A program made the position numbers and the translations under genes. From positions 1 through 64,000 of the forward strand of contig NZ_QZWH01000027.1 of assembly GCF_003601925.1 (NCBI RefSeq): a stretch of 64,000 nt of DNA, in the 5' to 3' direction. The notes beneath the pieces were generated by a model, which saw only the letters and a program-made list of their open reading frames with translations, searched no databases and was not told where the DNA came from. Positions 1 through 9,951 of this stretch are shown here, piece by piece (the stretch's first letter is position 1; the number at the start of each line of letters is the position of its first letter). This stretch comes from Buttiauxella izardii. Its GTDB lineage: Bacteria; Pseudomonadota; Gammaproteobacteria; Enterobacterales; Enterobacteriaceae.

Positions 1-52
1 GGAGAGGGAGAAAACCGTTATTTCCCTCTCCTGGGGGAGAGGGTTCGGGTGA
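1..52. repeat. GC-rich palindromic repeat downstream of glnQ
   Basis: CCCTCTCC (24–31) and GGAGAGGG (36–43) form a perfect 8-bp stem with a 4-base loop. A further GGAGAGGGA sits at 1–9, and the sequence continues as a purine-rich GGGTGAGGGG run. This looks like one unit of an intergenic palindromic repeat, part of which lies outside the window. It directly follows the glnQ stop codon, so it may also end or stabilise the glnHPQ transcript. The family name is not certain. Confidence 0.45.
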
Positions 53-61
53 GGGGATAAC

Positions 62-784
62 TCACGAAACGTGCTGCAAGAATTCCTGCAAACGCTGGCT
101 TGGCGGGTTCTCGATCAACTCTTGCGGATTGCCATCTTCAGCAATTCGGCCTTTATCAATAAAGATCAGGCGCGATGCTACTTTGGCGGCAAATCCAACT
201 TCGTGTGTGACGATAACCATCGTCATGCCTTCTTCGGCCAGATCCTGCATAACTTTCAGAACTTCATGACGCAGTTCCGGGTCAAGTGCAGAAGTTGGCT
301 CATCGAACAGCATCATTTTTGGCTTAACCGCCAGCGCACGGGCAATCGCCACACGCTGCTGCTGGCCGCCGGAAAGCTCAGACGGATAGTGGTGAGCACG
401 TTCAGCCAGACCGACTTTCGCCAGCAATTCTTTAGCCAGTTTATCGGCGGCATCTTTCTTCAAACCACGGACGCGAATCGGGCCAAAGGCGACGTTTTCC
501 AGCGCGGTCAGGTGTGGGAACAGATAAAACTGTTGGAACACCATGCCCGCTTCCTGGCGAATCAGGCGCTCGTCCACTTTCGGGTCGTTGACCTTCAAAC
601 CGTCAACAAACAGATCACCGCTGGTGATGTCTTCGAGTTTGTTAATGCAACGCAGCAGCGTCGATTTACCGGAGCCTGATGGCCCAATAATGACCACCAC
701 TTCGCCTTGTTTGATATCCAGGTCGATATTGTGCAGCACCTGGGTTTTGCCAAAGTGCTTAGAGACGTTTTTAAATTCAATCAC
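62..784 (-). CDS. glnQ: Glutamine ABC transporter, ATP-binding subunit GlnQ
   Basis: This is the cytoplasmic ATPase that powers glutamine import with GlnP (membrane) and GlnH (periplasm). The 240-residue protein has the usual length of polar amino acid ABC ATPases. Walker A (GPSGSGKST) is at about residues 34–42, the LSGGQQQ signature at 137–143, and Walker B with DEPTSALD at about 157–168, followed by the VTHE switch histidine. It is the last gene of glnHPQ: its ATG overlaps the glnP stop by four bases, implying coupled translation. The match to E. coli GlnQ is close over the full length. Expression should follow the nitrogen-regulated glnH promoter upstream. Confidence 0.97.
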   Translation of the reverse strand: MIEFKNVSKHFGKTQVLHNIDLDIKQGEVVVIIGPSGSGKSTLLRCINKLEDITSGDLFVDGLKVNDPKVDERLIRQEAGMVFQQFYLFPHLTALENVAFGPIRVRGLKKDAADKLAKELLAKVGLAERAHHYPSELSGGQQQRVAIARALAVKPKMMLFDEPTSALDPELRHEVLKVMQDLAEEGMTMVIVTHEVGFAAKVASRLIFIDKGRIAEDGNPQELIENPPSQRLQEFLQHVS

Positions 785-1440
785 AGGATTTTCATCCTTC
801 TTTCAAGGCGACGCAGCACGAAGCTCAGCACCAAAGTAATAATCAGATAGAAGACCGCAACGGCGCTCCAGATCTCCAGCGCACGGAAGTTCCCGGCAAT
901 AATTTCTTGCCCCTGACGGGTCAATTCAGCCACACCGATAACGATGAACAGCGACGTATCTTTGATACTGATAATCCACTGGTTACCCAATGGCGGCAGC
1001 ATACGACGCAGCGCCAGCGGCATAATCACGTGGCGAATGGTTTCGCGCTTGGACAGACCTAACGCCAGGCCTGCTTCCTGAAAACCTTTATGAATCGACA
1101 GCACCGCACCACGGGTAATTTCCGCAATGTATGCGCCGGAGTTGATCATAATCGTCACGACGGCGGCGCTGAACGGGTCAATGCGCAGGTCGTTAAAGGC
1201 CATTGGCAGGGCGAAGTAAATAAACATCACCTGCACCACAATTGGCGTACCGCGAATCACTTCAATGAAAACTAATGCGATGTGGTTGGCAATCCAGCCG
1301 CCGTAAGTACGGGCGAAACCGGCTACCAAACCAATGACCAGGCCGCCTAACAAGCCGATGACTGAAATCAGCAGCGTCATTTTGGCGCCTTCAATCAAAA
1401 GCGGGATTGCAGGCCAGATGGCACTCCAGTCAAACTCCAT
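781..1440 (-). CDS. glnP: Glutamine ABC transporter permease GlnP
   Basis: Inner-membrane permease of the glutamine importer; 219 residues, as expected for the HisM/GlnP family. Several hydrophobic segments are evident. The cytoplasmic EAA loop that contacts GlnQ is recognisable around residues 142–165 ([13 protein letters not shown] followed by the IMP–LGNQ segment). It lies second in the operon, 85 bp after glnH and overlapping glnQ. The hairpin in the glnH–glnP gap probably lowers permease expression relative to the binding protein, as is common for such importers. Confidence 0.97.
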   Translation of the reverse strand: MEFDWSAIWPAIPLLIEGAKMTLLISVIGLLGGLVIGLVAGFARTYGGWIANHIALVFIEVIRGTPIVVQVMFIYFALPMAFNDLRIDPFSAAVVTIMINSGAYIAEITRGAVLSIHKGFQEAGLALGLSKRETIRHVIMPLALRRMLPPLGNQWIISIKDTSLFIVIGVAELTRQGQEIIAGNFRALEIWSAVAVFYLIITLVLSFVLRRLERRMKIL

Positions 1441-1476
1441 GATGAATTCCTATATGTTACCGTGGTTCAAAAACAG

Positions 1477-1500
1477 CAGGGGCGAAAATGGTCGCCCCTG
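1477..1500 (-). terminator. Intercistronic hairpin between glnH and glnP
   Basis: CAGGGGCGA and TCGCCCCTG form a perfect 9-bp stem around a 6-base loop just after the glnH stop. No T-run follows, so partial attenuation or protection of the glnH mRNA 3' end is more likely than full termination. This would fit a high ratio of periplasmic binding protein to permease. Confidence 0.6.
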
Positions 1501-1525
1501 AGTGACTCATAAAACTTTAGAATTA

Positions 1526-2444
<919 letters not shown>

Positions 2445-2591
2445 AAAGCTGCGGGGTGAGACAGGCGTTTAGTTTTACCGCAATTTGAGGTGGCAAAACA
2501 ATCATCCGTTAACGATTGTGTGAAGTGATTATTACAAATGAGCAACTTGTGCGGCAGGGATAAACAATTTGATGCGCTAAAATGGTGCAGT

Positions 2592-2615
2592 CATCCTCCC
2601 GAAAACGGGAGGATG
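2592..2615 (-). terminator. Hairpin downstream of dps
   Basis: CATCCTCCCG and CGGGAGGATG form a perfect 10-bp stem with an AAAA/TTTT loop, 40 bp after the dps stop. No long T-run follows, so termination is inferred from position and stem strength. Confidence 0.5.
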
Positions 2616-2655
2616 AGGTAACAATTTACTAGCAATTAAGCCAATAAAAGATCCA

Positions 2656-3246
<591 letters not shown>

Positions 3247-3421
3247 CTATCAGATAAATAGCAGATTTAGAATGGATTTTAGTAACTCATTGTTAATTAA
3301 TTATTTTTAATTATTGATTACAAGGTGTAACCAGAATAAACCGAAAATGAACTGTGAATGGGAATTATTTATATTTAAATCTAAGAGTAATCCTGAATAT
3401 AAATATTTGACAGATGGTGGC

Positions 3422-3454
3422 TATTTACCGTGGTCACAATAACCACGGTAAATA
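3422..3454 (-). terminator. Terminator of rhtA
   Basis: TATTTACCGTGGT and ACCACGGTAAATA form a perfect 13-bp stem with a 7-base loop, immediately after the rhtA stop. No long U-tract follows, but the stem is strong and well placed. Confidence 0.6.
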
Positions 3455-3464
3455 ATAAAAGACA

Positions 3465-4352
3465 TTAATTTAGATCGACGCTGGTAATCTGCGTATCACG
3501 CTTGATCGTGAGCGTTGAACCTATAGACGCCGCAATAATCGACAGCAGCGCCAGCCACTGCACAAGCGTCAAATGCTCACCAAGGAATAACATCCCCGAC
3601 AACGCCGCAAGCCCTGGTTCCATACTCATCAATGTGCCAAACGTGCGCGTCGGCAGGCGCGTCAATGCAATCATTTCAAGTGAGTAGGGAAGCGCGGTGG
3701 ATAAAATTGCTACGCCCAAACCGAGTGGCAATAAAGACCAATGCCAGAGTGCTTCACCCGCCTGCCACGCGCCAATCGGCACAAAGATAATGGCTGCAAT
3801 CAACGAACCAAACGCAACCGTTGCCGGGCCGTGATCGGCACCCGCTTTCTGACCGAACAGAATATAAATCGCCCAGCAGGCTCCGGCACCTAACGCAAAG
3901 GCGGCACCCACTAAATCGACGCTTGAAATTGACTGCCCCAAAGGCAATAAGAACCAAAGCCCCAGAACCGCCAGAATCACCCAGACGAAATCCACCGCGC
4001 GGCGTGATGCGAACAGCGCCACTGCAAGCGGGCCGGTGAATTCAAGGGCGACGGCAATGCCCAACGGCACCGTCTGAATCGAAAGATAAAACAGATAATT
4101 CATGCCGCCGAGCGCCAGCCCGTATATCAGCAATGGGAAACGTTGCTCGGCTTTGAAACGTAATCGCCACGGCTTAAAAATCACCACCAGAATCAATGTA
4201 CCCAGCGTCAGACGCAGCGCGGTTACGCCTGGCGCTCCAACCAGCGGGAAGAGGGATTTGGCAAGGGATGCACCACTTTGAATGGACGTCATGGCAATCA
4301 AAAGCACGACAATGGGTAACCAAATGGGGGTTTTACGTGGCGATAGCGGCAT
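3465..4352 (-). CDS. rhtA: Threonine and homoserine exporter RhtA
   Basis: Ten-helix inner-membrane exporter of the drug/metabolite transporter (EamA) family. In E. coli it exports threonine, homoserine and other amino acids. The 295-residue product matches E. coli RhtA in length and shows two EamA repeats, each of about five hydrophobic helices. The second repeat carries the LGVAILSTALPYSLE region and ends in LTLVQW. The gene is transcribed alone, away from ompX, with the same dps–rhtA–ompX order as in E. coli. No operator was resolved. Confidence 0.93.
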   Translation of the reverse strand: MPLSPRKTPIWLPIVVLLIAMTSIQSGASLAKSLFPLVGAPGVTALRLTLGTLILVVIFKPWRLRFKAEQRFPLLIYGLALGGMNYLFYLSIQTVPLGIAVALEFTGPLAVALFASRRAVDFVWVILAVLGLWFLLPLGQSISSVDLVGAAFALGAGACWAIYILFGQKAGADHGPATVAFGSLIAAIIFVPIGAWQAGEALWHWSLLPLGLGVAILSTALPYSLEMIALTRLPTRTFGTLMSMEPGLAALSGMLFLGEHLTLVQWLALLSIIAASIGSTLTIKRDTQITSVDLN

Positions 4353-4721
4353 CCTGCTTCCTGTCAGTCAATGTCTGGTTTGGTCAAGAAATTAAAAGTA
4401 ACCCCAGTGTAAATGATTAACTTATGGCTGGTTGAGAATTCATTGAAAAAAATAATAGTCCGATGCAGTAACATAACTGCGTGATTGGATAAGAATTGTT
4501 CGAATCTGTTTAAGAATTATCTGGATGACGATGTTGCATTTCATGACAATAATTGCTGCGGTTTATGGCACAAAGTCCATGAATTGAAGGGATTATGATG
4601 TAATGGAAATGTTCTGTTACATGAAAGGATTCTTTAGACAACGTAAATGTCGAAGAGTTTCTTACACAATTTTGATATATTAAAAACTTAGAAGTTACTT
4701 GAAGCACATTTGAGGTGGTTT
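4353..4721. other. rhtA–ompX divergent intergenic region
   Basis: An AT-rich 369-bp region carrying the promoters of rhtA (leftward) and ompX (rightward). The segment TTGATATATTAAAA at about 4672–4685 resembles a –10 region for ompX. GAGGTGG is the strong ompX ribosome binding site, four bases before its ATG. No additional gene or clear operator was seen. Confidence 0.5.
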
Positions 4722-5228
4722 ATGAAAAAAATTGCATGTCTTTCAGCACTGGCTTGTGTACTGGCCGTTTCCGTTGGTACCGCATCTGCAGCAACTAGCA
4801 CCGTAACTGGTGGCTACGCACAAAGCGATATGCAGGGCGTTGCTAACAAAGCTGGCGGTTTCAACTTGAAATACCGTTACGAAAACGACACCCCGCTGGG
4901 TTACATCGGTTCTTTCACTTACACCGAGAAAAACCGCACCGAAGCTGGCGTTTATGATAAAGCACAATACTACGGCATCACCGCTGGTCCAGCTTACCGC
5001 ATCAACGATTGGGCAAGCATCTACGGTGTAGTCGGTGTTGGTTACGGTAAAAATCAAGCAACTGCTGCTCCAGAAAAAGACTCTACCAGCGACTACGGCT
5101 TCTCTTACGGCGCAGGTATGCAGTTCAACCCAATGGAAAACGTTGCTCTGGACGTTTCCTACGAGCAGAGCCGCATCCGTAACGTTGATGTTGGCACCTG
5201 GATCGCAGGCGTGGGTTACCGCTTCTAA
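4722..5228 (+). CDS. ompX: Outer membrane protein OmpX
   Basis: A small eight-stranded beta-barrel of the Ail/Lom/OmpX family in the outer membrane, associated with adhesion, complement resistance or stress depending on species. The chosen ATG directly follows GAGGTGG and gives 168 residues. It begins with a 23-residue signal peptide ending in ASA, and the chain ends in the C-terminal phenylalanine needed for barrel assembly. The surface loops (around residues 70–76 and 110–120) differ from E. coli, while barrel strands such as QYYGITAGPAYRINDW are conserved. It is monocistronic with its own terminator. Confidence 0.96.
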   Translation: MKKIACLSALACVLAVSVGTASAATSTVTGGYAQSDMQGVANKAGGFNLKYRYENDTPLGYIGSFTYTEKNRTEAGVYDKAQYYGITAGPAYRINDWASIYGVVGVGYGKNQATAAPEKDSTSDYGFSYGAGMQFNPMENVALDVSYEQSRIRNVDVGTWIAGVGYRF

Positions 5229-5250
5229 TTTCACTCCTTTATCGAGTGAA

Positions 5251-5280
5251 AAAAAATCCGCCTCTCGGGGCGGATTTTTT
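5251..5280. terminator. Bidirectional terminator between ompX and opgE
   Basis: AAAAAATCCGCC and GGCGGATTTTTT form a 12-bp stem with a TCTCGG loop. A/T tracts on both sides allow it to end both the rightward ompX and leftward opgE transcripts. Confidence 0.9.
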
Positions 5281-5296
5281 ATGCGCTGAATTTGAG

Positions 5297-6883
5297 TTAA
5301 CGCGTTTGCGTTTCAAACACATCCGTCTGCAAATGAGTATAGTCCACCTTCTTGAGCTTAAAGTTGGTGATGTAGATTGGCCCCGCGTTTTGCTCTGAGA
5401 TGAACTTGTATTTCGGCGTTAACTCTTTGGTTTTAATCCCGGTCCACGCTGAGAAGAAGTTCAGGAAATCATTGGCTGAACGGCGCGCTTTAATCTTCCG
5501 GTGCGTGGTGTCGTCACTTGAAAGCACCATAAACGGTACCTGGAAGTTTTGCTGGAACTCGTCATCATGCGCCAGATATTGCACTTTGGTGCCGCGTTCT
5601 TTGAACGCCAGACCGTGGTCTGAGAAATAAACCATCGAGAAACTTTCGCCGGTATTTTGCAGTTGCTGATACAGCTGTTTGAGCAAATCATCGGTCTGCG
5701 TCATGCTGTAGAGATAGCAAGACGTCTCTTTCGACTGCACGAAATCTTTATATTTGCCCTGCGTCCGGTCGCAAGCTTGCGGATGCGAACCCATCAAATG
5801 CAACACGATTAATTGCGGCGTGGTGTGCTGATTGGCAAAGACCTGCGCCGTCATCTTCAGCAGTGCTTCATCACGGGTATTTTTGTCCGCTTCAAAATCA
5901 CCACTTTTCAGGAAATGCACTTCGTCGGCACGCTTGGCGATACTGGCGATCGCGGTATCGTATTCACCGATTTGCCCCTGGTTTGAGAACCACCATGTCT
6001 GGAAACCCGCGCGGTTGGCGAGGGTGACGAAGTTATCCTGATATTGCGGCTGGCCGTCAATGACGCGGTTCAGCGTCATGCCGAGTGATTTCTGCGTCGA
6101 ACCACTGGCGGAAACATAATCCATAAACAAATTGCCATTCACCTGGCTGGCGAACGGGGTGTTATCCCAGTGGCCGCCGAAAGCGCCTAACGCATCACGA
6201 CGTGCGCTTTCCCCAATCACCACCACATAAGTGTGATATTTAGGTTTCACGGCCAGCACATTCCAGGTGTCCTTCATTTGAGCGAAGGCCTGCATCCGCG
6301 TTTGTTCGTCAATCACTTCCTGGTTATTAACCACCACATCTTTCACAAAGCGGAAAACCGGATAACCAGAATCTTTGAATTTAAACACGCCGCCGTAAGC
6401 CAGGTTTTGCACCGGGGCGACAAAGAAACACACCACACTGATAACCAGACATAAGCTGTCGAAATGGCACCAGGTTCTTTTCTTCGGGGATATTTTACGA
6501 CGCACGGCGATAATGCCCAGCGCCAGAATAAACACCGAAACTAAATAGCTATACCACGGGAAAATGGTCATCAACTCCGTGGATTCTTCGAAGTTGGTCG
6601 AATGCAGGGCAAGCAGCGTATTAAAGTTTGGCGAGCCGTAAGCCTGGCCAAAAGGGAAATACATCGCGGCGATCAAACTACAAATTGCCAGCAAACCCTT
6701 CTGGAATTTAGGCGCGCCGCGCCAAAGCAGCAGCAAAACGCAGCTAAATGCCACCGCATACAGAATGCTAAATTCATAACCGAGAGCGAAGTTAATCAGC
6801 AGAGACTGAAGGAAATAAAAGCCAGTCCAGGGATTGAGCGCAATTGCGCGGGTTGTCAGGGTTTCTTTAACCGTTAAATTCAT
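5297..6883 (-). CDS. opgE: Phosphoethanolamine transferase OpgE (YbiP)
   Basis: Inner-membrane enzyme of the EptA/OpgE sulfatase-fold family. OpgE is reported to add phosphoethanolamine to osmoregulated periplasmic glucans. From MNLTVKE the protein is 528 residues: about five N-terminal membrane helices, then a periplasmic catalytic domain. Family landmarks include GESARRDALG (metal-binding glutamate), the nucleophile region SGSTQKSLG, the HLMGSHP segment and FSDHGLAF near the C-terminus. A longer in-frame start is possible but would add 31 unsupported residues. It is converging with ompX and stands alone. Confidence 0.9.
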   Translation of the reverse strand: MNLTVKETLTTRAIALNPWTGFYFLQSLLINFALGYEFSILYAVAFSCVLLLLWRGAPKFQKGLLAICSLIAAMYFPFGQAYGSPNFNTLLALHSTNFEESTELMTIFPWYSYLVSVFILALGIIAVRRKISPKKRTWCHFDSLCLVISVVCFFVAPVQNLAYGGVFKFKDSGYPVFRFVKDVVVNNQEVIDEQTRMQAFAQMKDTWNVLAVKPKYHTYVVVIGESARRDALGAFGGHWDNTPFASQVNGNLFMDYVSASGSTQKSLGMTLNRVIDGQPQYQDNFVTLANRAGFQTWWFSNQGQIGEYDTAIASIAKRADEVHFLKSGDFEADKNTRDEALLKMTAQVFANQHTTPQLIVLHLMGSHPQACDRTQGKYKDFVQSKETSCYLYSMTQTDDLLKQLYQQLQNTGESFSMVYFSDHGLAFKERGTKVQYLAHDDEFQQNFQVPFMVLSSDDTTHRKIKARRSANDFLNFFSAWTGIKTKELTPKYKFISEQNAGPIYITNFKLKKVDYTHLQTDVFETQTR

Positions 6884-7198
6884 GTTTACCGAAATCACTA
6901 AACGCCATGCGAAAACCCTGGCGACGAGGGTAAGAACCTGCCTGACAGACGGAAAAGAAGGGAAACTGGACCGCATCCGCGAGCCGCTTCATGTGCAGGG
7001 CTGCAAGAAGATAGAGCGGGACGATAAGAAGATCAACTGATAACAGAAATGTGTTTTGCGAAGCGCGTTACAAAACCGACAAATGGTAAGGTTAAAGCGC
7101 GGCTAAACGATAAATTCAGAGTATCTACAGAAATGAAAAGTTACAAACACGCGGGGTGATATAAGCCAGACTGATGTGAAAGAAGGCAGGGCGGCTGC
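6884..7198. other. opgE–mntS intergenic region
   Basis: A 315-bp stretch without a convincing gene. It holds the opgE promoter on the minus strand. Its right end carries GGCAG…CTGCC (7186–7200), overlapping the mntS stop and followed on the minus strand by TTCTTT, a weak terminator candidate for mntS. Confidence 0.4.
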
Positions 7199-7327
7199 CT
7201 ACGACTTAGGTTTTTCGCCCTGCTGTGGTTTCCCGGAAACCCAATCACAGATCATATTGAGCAGCATCAGCCGCACTTGAAACGGGGAATGTGTAAACAC
7301 GCTCATGCACCTCTTAAATTCATTCAT
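7199..7327 (-). CDS. mntS: Small manganese-related protein MntS
   Basis: A 42-residue protein, known in E. coli as MntS and encoded by the transcript once called RybA. There it is made when manganese is low, is repressed by MntR plus manganese, and helps keep manganese available, reportedly by inhibiting the exporter MntP. Starting at MNEFKRC, both the sequence (SPF-VRLML core, KPQQ near the end) and the length match the E. coli protein. GAGG at 10–13 bases upstream is a good ribosome binding site. It is transcribed away from mntR with a perfect palindrome 64 bp upstream. Confidence 0.92.
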   Translation of the reverse strand: MNEFKRCMSVFTHSPFQVRLMLLNMICDWVSGKPQQGEKPKS

Positions 7328-7390
7328 TTTGCCCTCCTCATAACCTCTGCTGCCTTCAATTCCTTTTAAGGCTGACTGCATTACATACAG

Positions 7391-7408
7391 ATATAGCACA
7401 GGCTATAT
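7391..7408 (-). promoter_or_regulatory. MntR operator upstream of mntS
   Basis: ATATAGC-ACAG-GCTATAT is a perfect inverted repeat with 7-bp arms. It resembles the E. coli MntR box (AACATAGC…GCTATGTT type). It lies between divergent mntS and mntR and should mediate repression of mntS by manganese-loaded MntR. A second partial half (TATAGC) follows at 7411–7416. Confidence 0.8.
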
Positions 7409-7517
7409 TGTATAGCTATTGCTAATTCGTTAAATTTTTGTGCTTGCGTGATGCTGGTTTACAATGGGGCCAAAGGCCGTCATTGGACGATGCCGCACCC
7501 CTGCATGAGGAAGCATC

Positions 7518-7985
7518 ATGAGCCGTACGCCAGGCCCAAAAAATAAACAAAAAATGACGCAACTGGTCAATGTCGAAGAGCATGTCGAAGGCTTCCGGCA
7601 GGTGCGTGAAGCGCATCGCCGTGAATTGATTGATGACTATGTCGAACTGATTTCTGATTTGATTCGTGAAGTGGGGGACGTACGCCAGGTTGATATGGCG
7701 GCGCGGCTTGGCGTTTCGCAGCCGACAGTTGCAAAAATGTTAAAAAGACTGGCCTCGGTTGGGCTGATTGAACAAATTCCATGGCGTGGTGTATTTCTGA
7801 CGGCAGAAGGCGAAAAGCTGGCGCAGTTGAGCCGTGAACGTCACCACATTGTTGAAAACTTTTTCTTAGCACTGGGCATCAGCCCGGAAACGGCCCGAAT
7901 TGATGCCGAAGGCGTTGAGCATCATGTCAGTGAAGAGACTCTGGAAGCGTTTCGTTTGTTTAGTGAGCAGAGAGGATTTAAGTAG
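7518..7985 (+). CDS. mntR: Manganese-responsive transcriptional regulator MntR
   Basis: DtxR-family metal-sensing regulator; with manganese it represses uptake (mntH) and mntS, and in E. coli it raises export through mntP. The 155-residue protein has the winged helix ([22 protein letters not shown], about residues 55–80) and the dimerisation/metal domain with the acidic and histidine-rich segments RHHIVENFF and [10 protein letters not shown]. The ATG follows GAGGAA with good spacing. Promoter-like TTGTGC and TACAAT are 16 bp apart at 7438–7465. ybiR starts two bases after its stop. Confidence 0.96.
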   Translation: MSRTPGPKNKQKMTQLVNVEEHVEGFRQVREAHRRELIDDYVELISDLIREVGDVRQVDMAARLGVSQPTVAKMLKRLASVGLIEQIPWRGVFLTAEGEKLAQLSRERHHIVENFFLALGISPETARIDAEGVEHHVSEETLEAFRLFSEQRGFK

Positions 7986-7987
7986 GA

Positions 7988-9106
7988 ATGTTGCTTAACC
8001 TGGTTCGCCCATTTGCCCGCGATCGCTTCCTTCATCTATTACTTATCGTGGGCGTGATACTCAGTTTTATTGCTCCCTTTCAGCCGCAGCGCTGGGTTCA
8101 TGCTATCGACTGGCACACCATTATTACGCTCGCGGGCTTAATGATGCTGACCAAAGGCGTGGAACTGAGCGGCTATTTCGATGTGCTGGGTCGCCGCATG
8201 GTGAAGCGCTTTGATAACGAACGCACGCTGGCGTTATTCCTGGTCAGCGCTGCCGCGTTGCTTTCAACGTTTCTGATTAACGACGTCGCGCTATTTATTA
8301 TCGTGCCGTTGACCATCACGCTGAAAAAGCTCTGCGCGATACCGATTAATCGCCTCATCATATTTGAAGCCCTGGCTGTGAATGCAGGCTCAATGTTGAC
8401 GCCGATTGGCAACCCGCAAAATATTTTGCTTTGGGGGCGCTCGGGCCTTTCATTTGGCGCATTCACCTGGCAAATGGCACCCATTGCGTTGGCGATCATG
8501 CTCAGCCTGCTGGTGCTTTGTTGGTTTTGCTTTCCGAATAAAAAACTCGTTTATCACGCTCATGATAAACGCCATGACTGGCAGCCGCGCCTGGTGCTGA
8601 GTTGTGTCGCGTTTTACGTTATTTTTATCGTCGCGCTGGAATTAAAGCTGGAGATTTGGGGCCTGGCAGTGGTCGCAGTCGGCTTTTTATTGCTGGCTCG
8701 ACGCGTATTGCTGAGCATCGACTGGAGTTTGTTGTTGGTGTTTATGGTGATGTTTATCGACGTCTACCTGATCACTCAACTCCCGGTGCTGCAACACGCG
8801 CTGGCGGGAATTAATCAGCTTTCTACGGGCGGGTTATTCGCGTTAGGAATCGGTTTATCGCAGTTTATCAGCAATGTTCCGTCGACCATTTTGCTGCTCA
8901 ATTATGTTCCCGCGTCAGTATTACTCGCCTTCGCGGTCAATATCGGCGGCTTTGGTTTATTGCCGGGATCGCTGGCGAATTTGATTGCCTTGCGTATGGC
9001 TAACGACCGTCGTATCTGGATTCGTTTCCATTATTATTCACTGCCCATGTTGTTATGGGCAGCCGCGCTGGGCTACGGTTTATTGTTATTGCTCAAGCAG
9101 ATCTAG
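7988..9106 (+). CDS. ybiR: Predicted anion transporter YbiR
   Basis: A polytopic inner-membrane protein of 372 residues with about ten hydrophobic helices, assigned to the ArsB/NhaD-like anion permease superfamily. The conserved segment NAGSMLTPIGNPQN, near residues 130–145, resembles the substrate/ion-binding hairpin of that superfamily. It is probably co-transcribed with mntR, since the genes are two bases apart as in E. coli. No substrate is firmly established; a link to metal homeostasis is suggested only by the operon. It ends at a strong terminator. Confidence 0.85.
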   Translation: MLLNLVRPFARDRFLHLLLIVGVILSFIAPFQPQRWVHAIDWHTIITLAGLMMLTKGVELSGYFDVLGRRMVKRFDNERTLALFLVSAAALLSTFLINDVALFIIVPLTITLKKLCAIPINRLIIFEALAVNAGSMLTPIGNPQNILLWGRSGLSFGAFTWQMAPIALAIMLSLLVLCWFCFPNKKLVYHAHDKRHDWQPRLVLSCVAFYVIFIVALELKLEIWGLAVVAVGFLLLARRVLLSIDWSLLLVFMVMFIDVYLITQLPVLQHALAGINQLSTGGLFALGIGLSQFISNVPSTILLLNYVPASVLLAFAVNIGGFGLLPGSLANLIALRMANDRRIWIRFHYYSLPMLLWAAALGYGLLLLLKQI

Positions 9107-9130
9107 AAAAGGGGCGTTAAGCCCCTTTTT
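9107..9130. terminator. Bidirectional terminator between ybiR and ybjI
   Basis: AAAAGGGGC, loop GTTAA, then GCCCCTTTTT: a 9-bp stem with T-runs in both directions, placed between the converging ybiR and ybjI. Confidence 0.92.
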
Positions 9131-9135
9131 CAAGT

Positions 9136-9951
9136 TTACGCATTAAACGGTGCTTCTTTTTTCAGAACCTTTTCAATCACATTGAGCACGCCTTGCTCAT
9201 TGCAATGCCCGGTTTGATAAGAGGCGATTTGTTTGATTTTTTCTGGCGCATTGGCCATCGCAAAGCCGTATTTTGCCTGGCGCAGCATTTCGATATCGTT
9301 GCCGCCATCGCCAAACGTCACCACTTCACTGTCATCAATACCCCATTTTTCCTGCAATATCCGCAAACCATTGGCTTTATGAATGCCTGGAATGATCAGG
9401 TCAATCGAGCCGTGGCCGCTGGTGACCGGCACCATAATCCCTTCAAACTGTGCAGCCAGCGAATCCATGGTGTCGTCTAACAATGTATCCGGCAGATTCA
9501 GGGCGAATTTAAAGAACACATCATCCAGATTTGAGAAATTCTCAACCACTTCAAGGCGATGGTAATAACTGCCTGCCATTTTGATAAACGCATCATCATA
9601 GCTTTTCAGGGTATAACCGTTGTCTTTGCCACAGGCGATGATATCTACATGCGGTAACGTTAAAAGGTGATCGATAACGGTGTTGAATTCCTGTTTTGTC
9701 AGCTCGCCGTTAAAAGTATCTTTCCCTTCGCTGACCACCCAACCGCCGTTATCAGCCACGAAAGAAATCTCATGGGCAATCTCCGGGAAGAACGAAATGA
9801 GCTGGTAATACTGGTTGCCACTGGCGACCACAAAACGAATCCCTTGTGCTTTCATCTGCGCATAAAGCTCGGCAAAACGTGCGCGGTTGTACTTTTTGTT
9901 ATCGTCCAGGAATGTGCCATCCATGTCGACGGCAATTAATTTCACACTCAT
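9136..9951 (-). CDS. ybjI: HAD-family phosphatase YbjI
   Basis: Cof-type haloacid dehalogenase phosphatase of 271 residues. E. coli YbjI can dephosphorylate the flavin precursor 5-amino-6-(5-phospho-D-ribitylamino)uracil and sugar phosphates. The nucleophile motif DMDGTF starts at residue 9, motif II lies in FVVASGN, and motif III/IV is [10 protein letters not shown] near residue 217. A type-IIB cap is in the middle. It resembles YbjI more than the paralogue YbiV (SupH), for instance in WGIDDSEVV. It overlaps ybjJ by four bases and is the downstream gene of that pair. Confidence 0.9.
   Translation of the reverse strand: MSVKLIAVDMDGTFLDDNKKYNRARFAELYAQMKAQGIRFVVASGNQYYQLISFFPEIAHEISFVADNGGWVVSEGKDTFNGELTKQEFNTVIDHLLTLPHVDIIACGKDNGYTLKSYDDAFIKMAGSYYHRLEVVENFSNLDDVFFKFALNLPDTLLDDTMDSLAAQFEGIMVPVTSGHGSIDLIIPGIHKANGLRILQEKWGIDDSEVVTFGDGGNDIEMLRQAKYGFAMANAPEKIKQIASYQTGHCNEQGVLNVIEKVLKKEAPFNA

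Noticed and set aside
4743-5234. A 163-codon open frame antisense to ompX
   Set aside because: It mirrors the codon structure of ompX, has no ribosome binding site and no protein-like composition; it is a shadow of the real gene.
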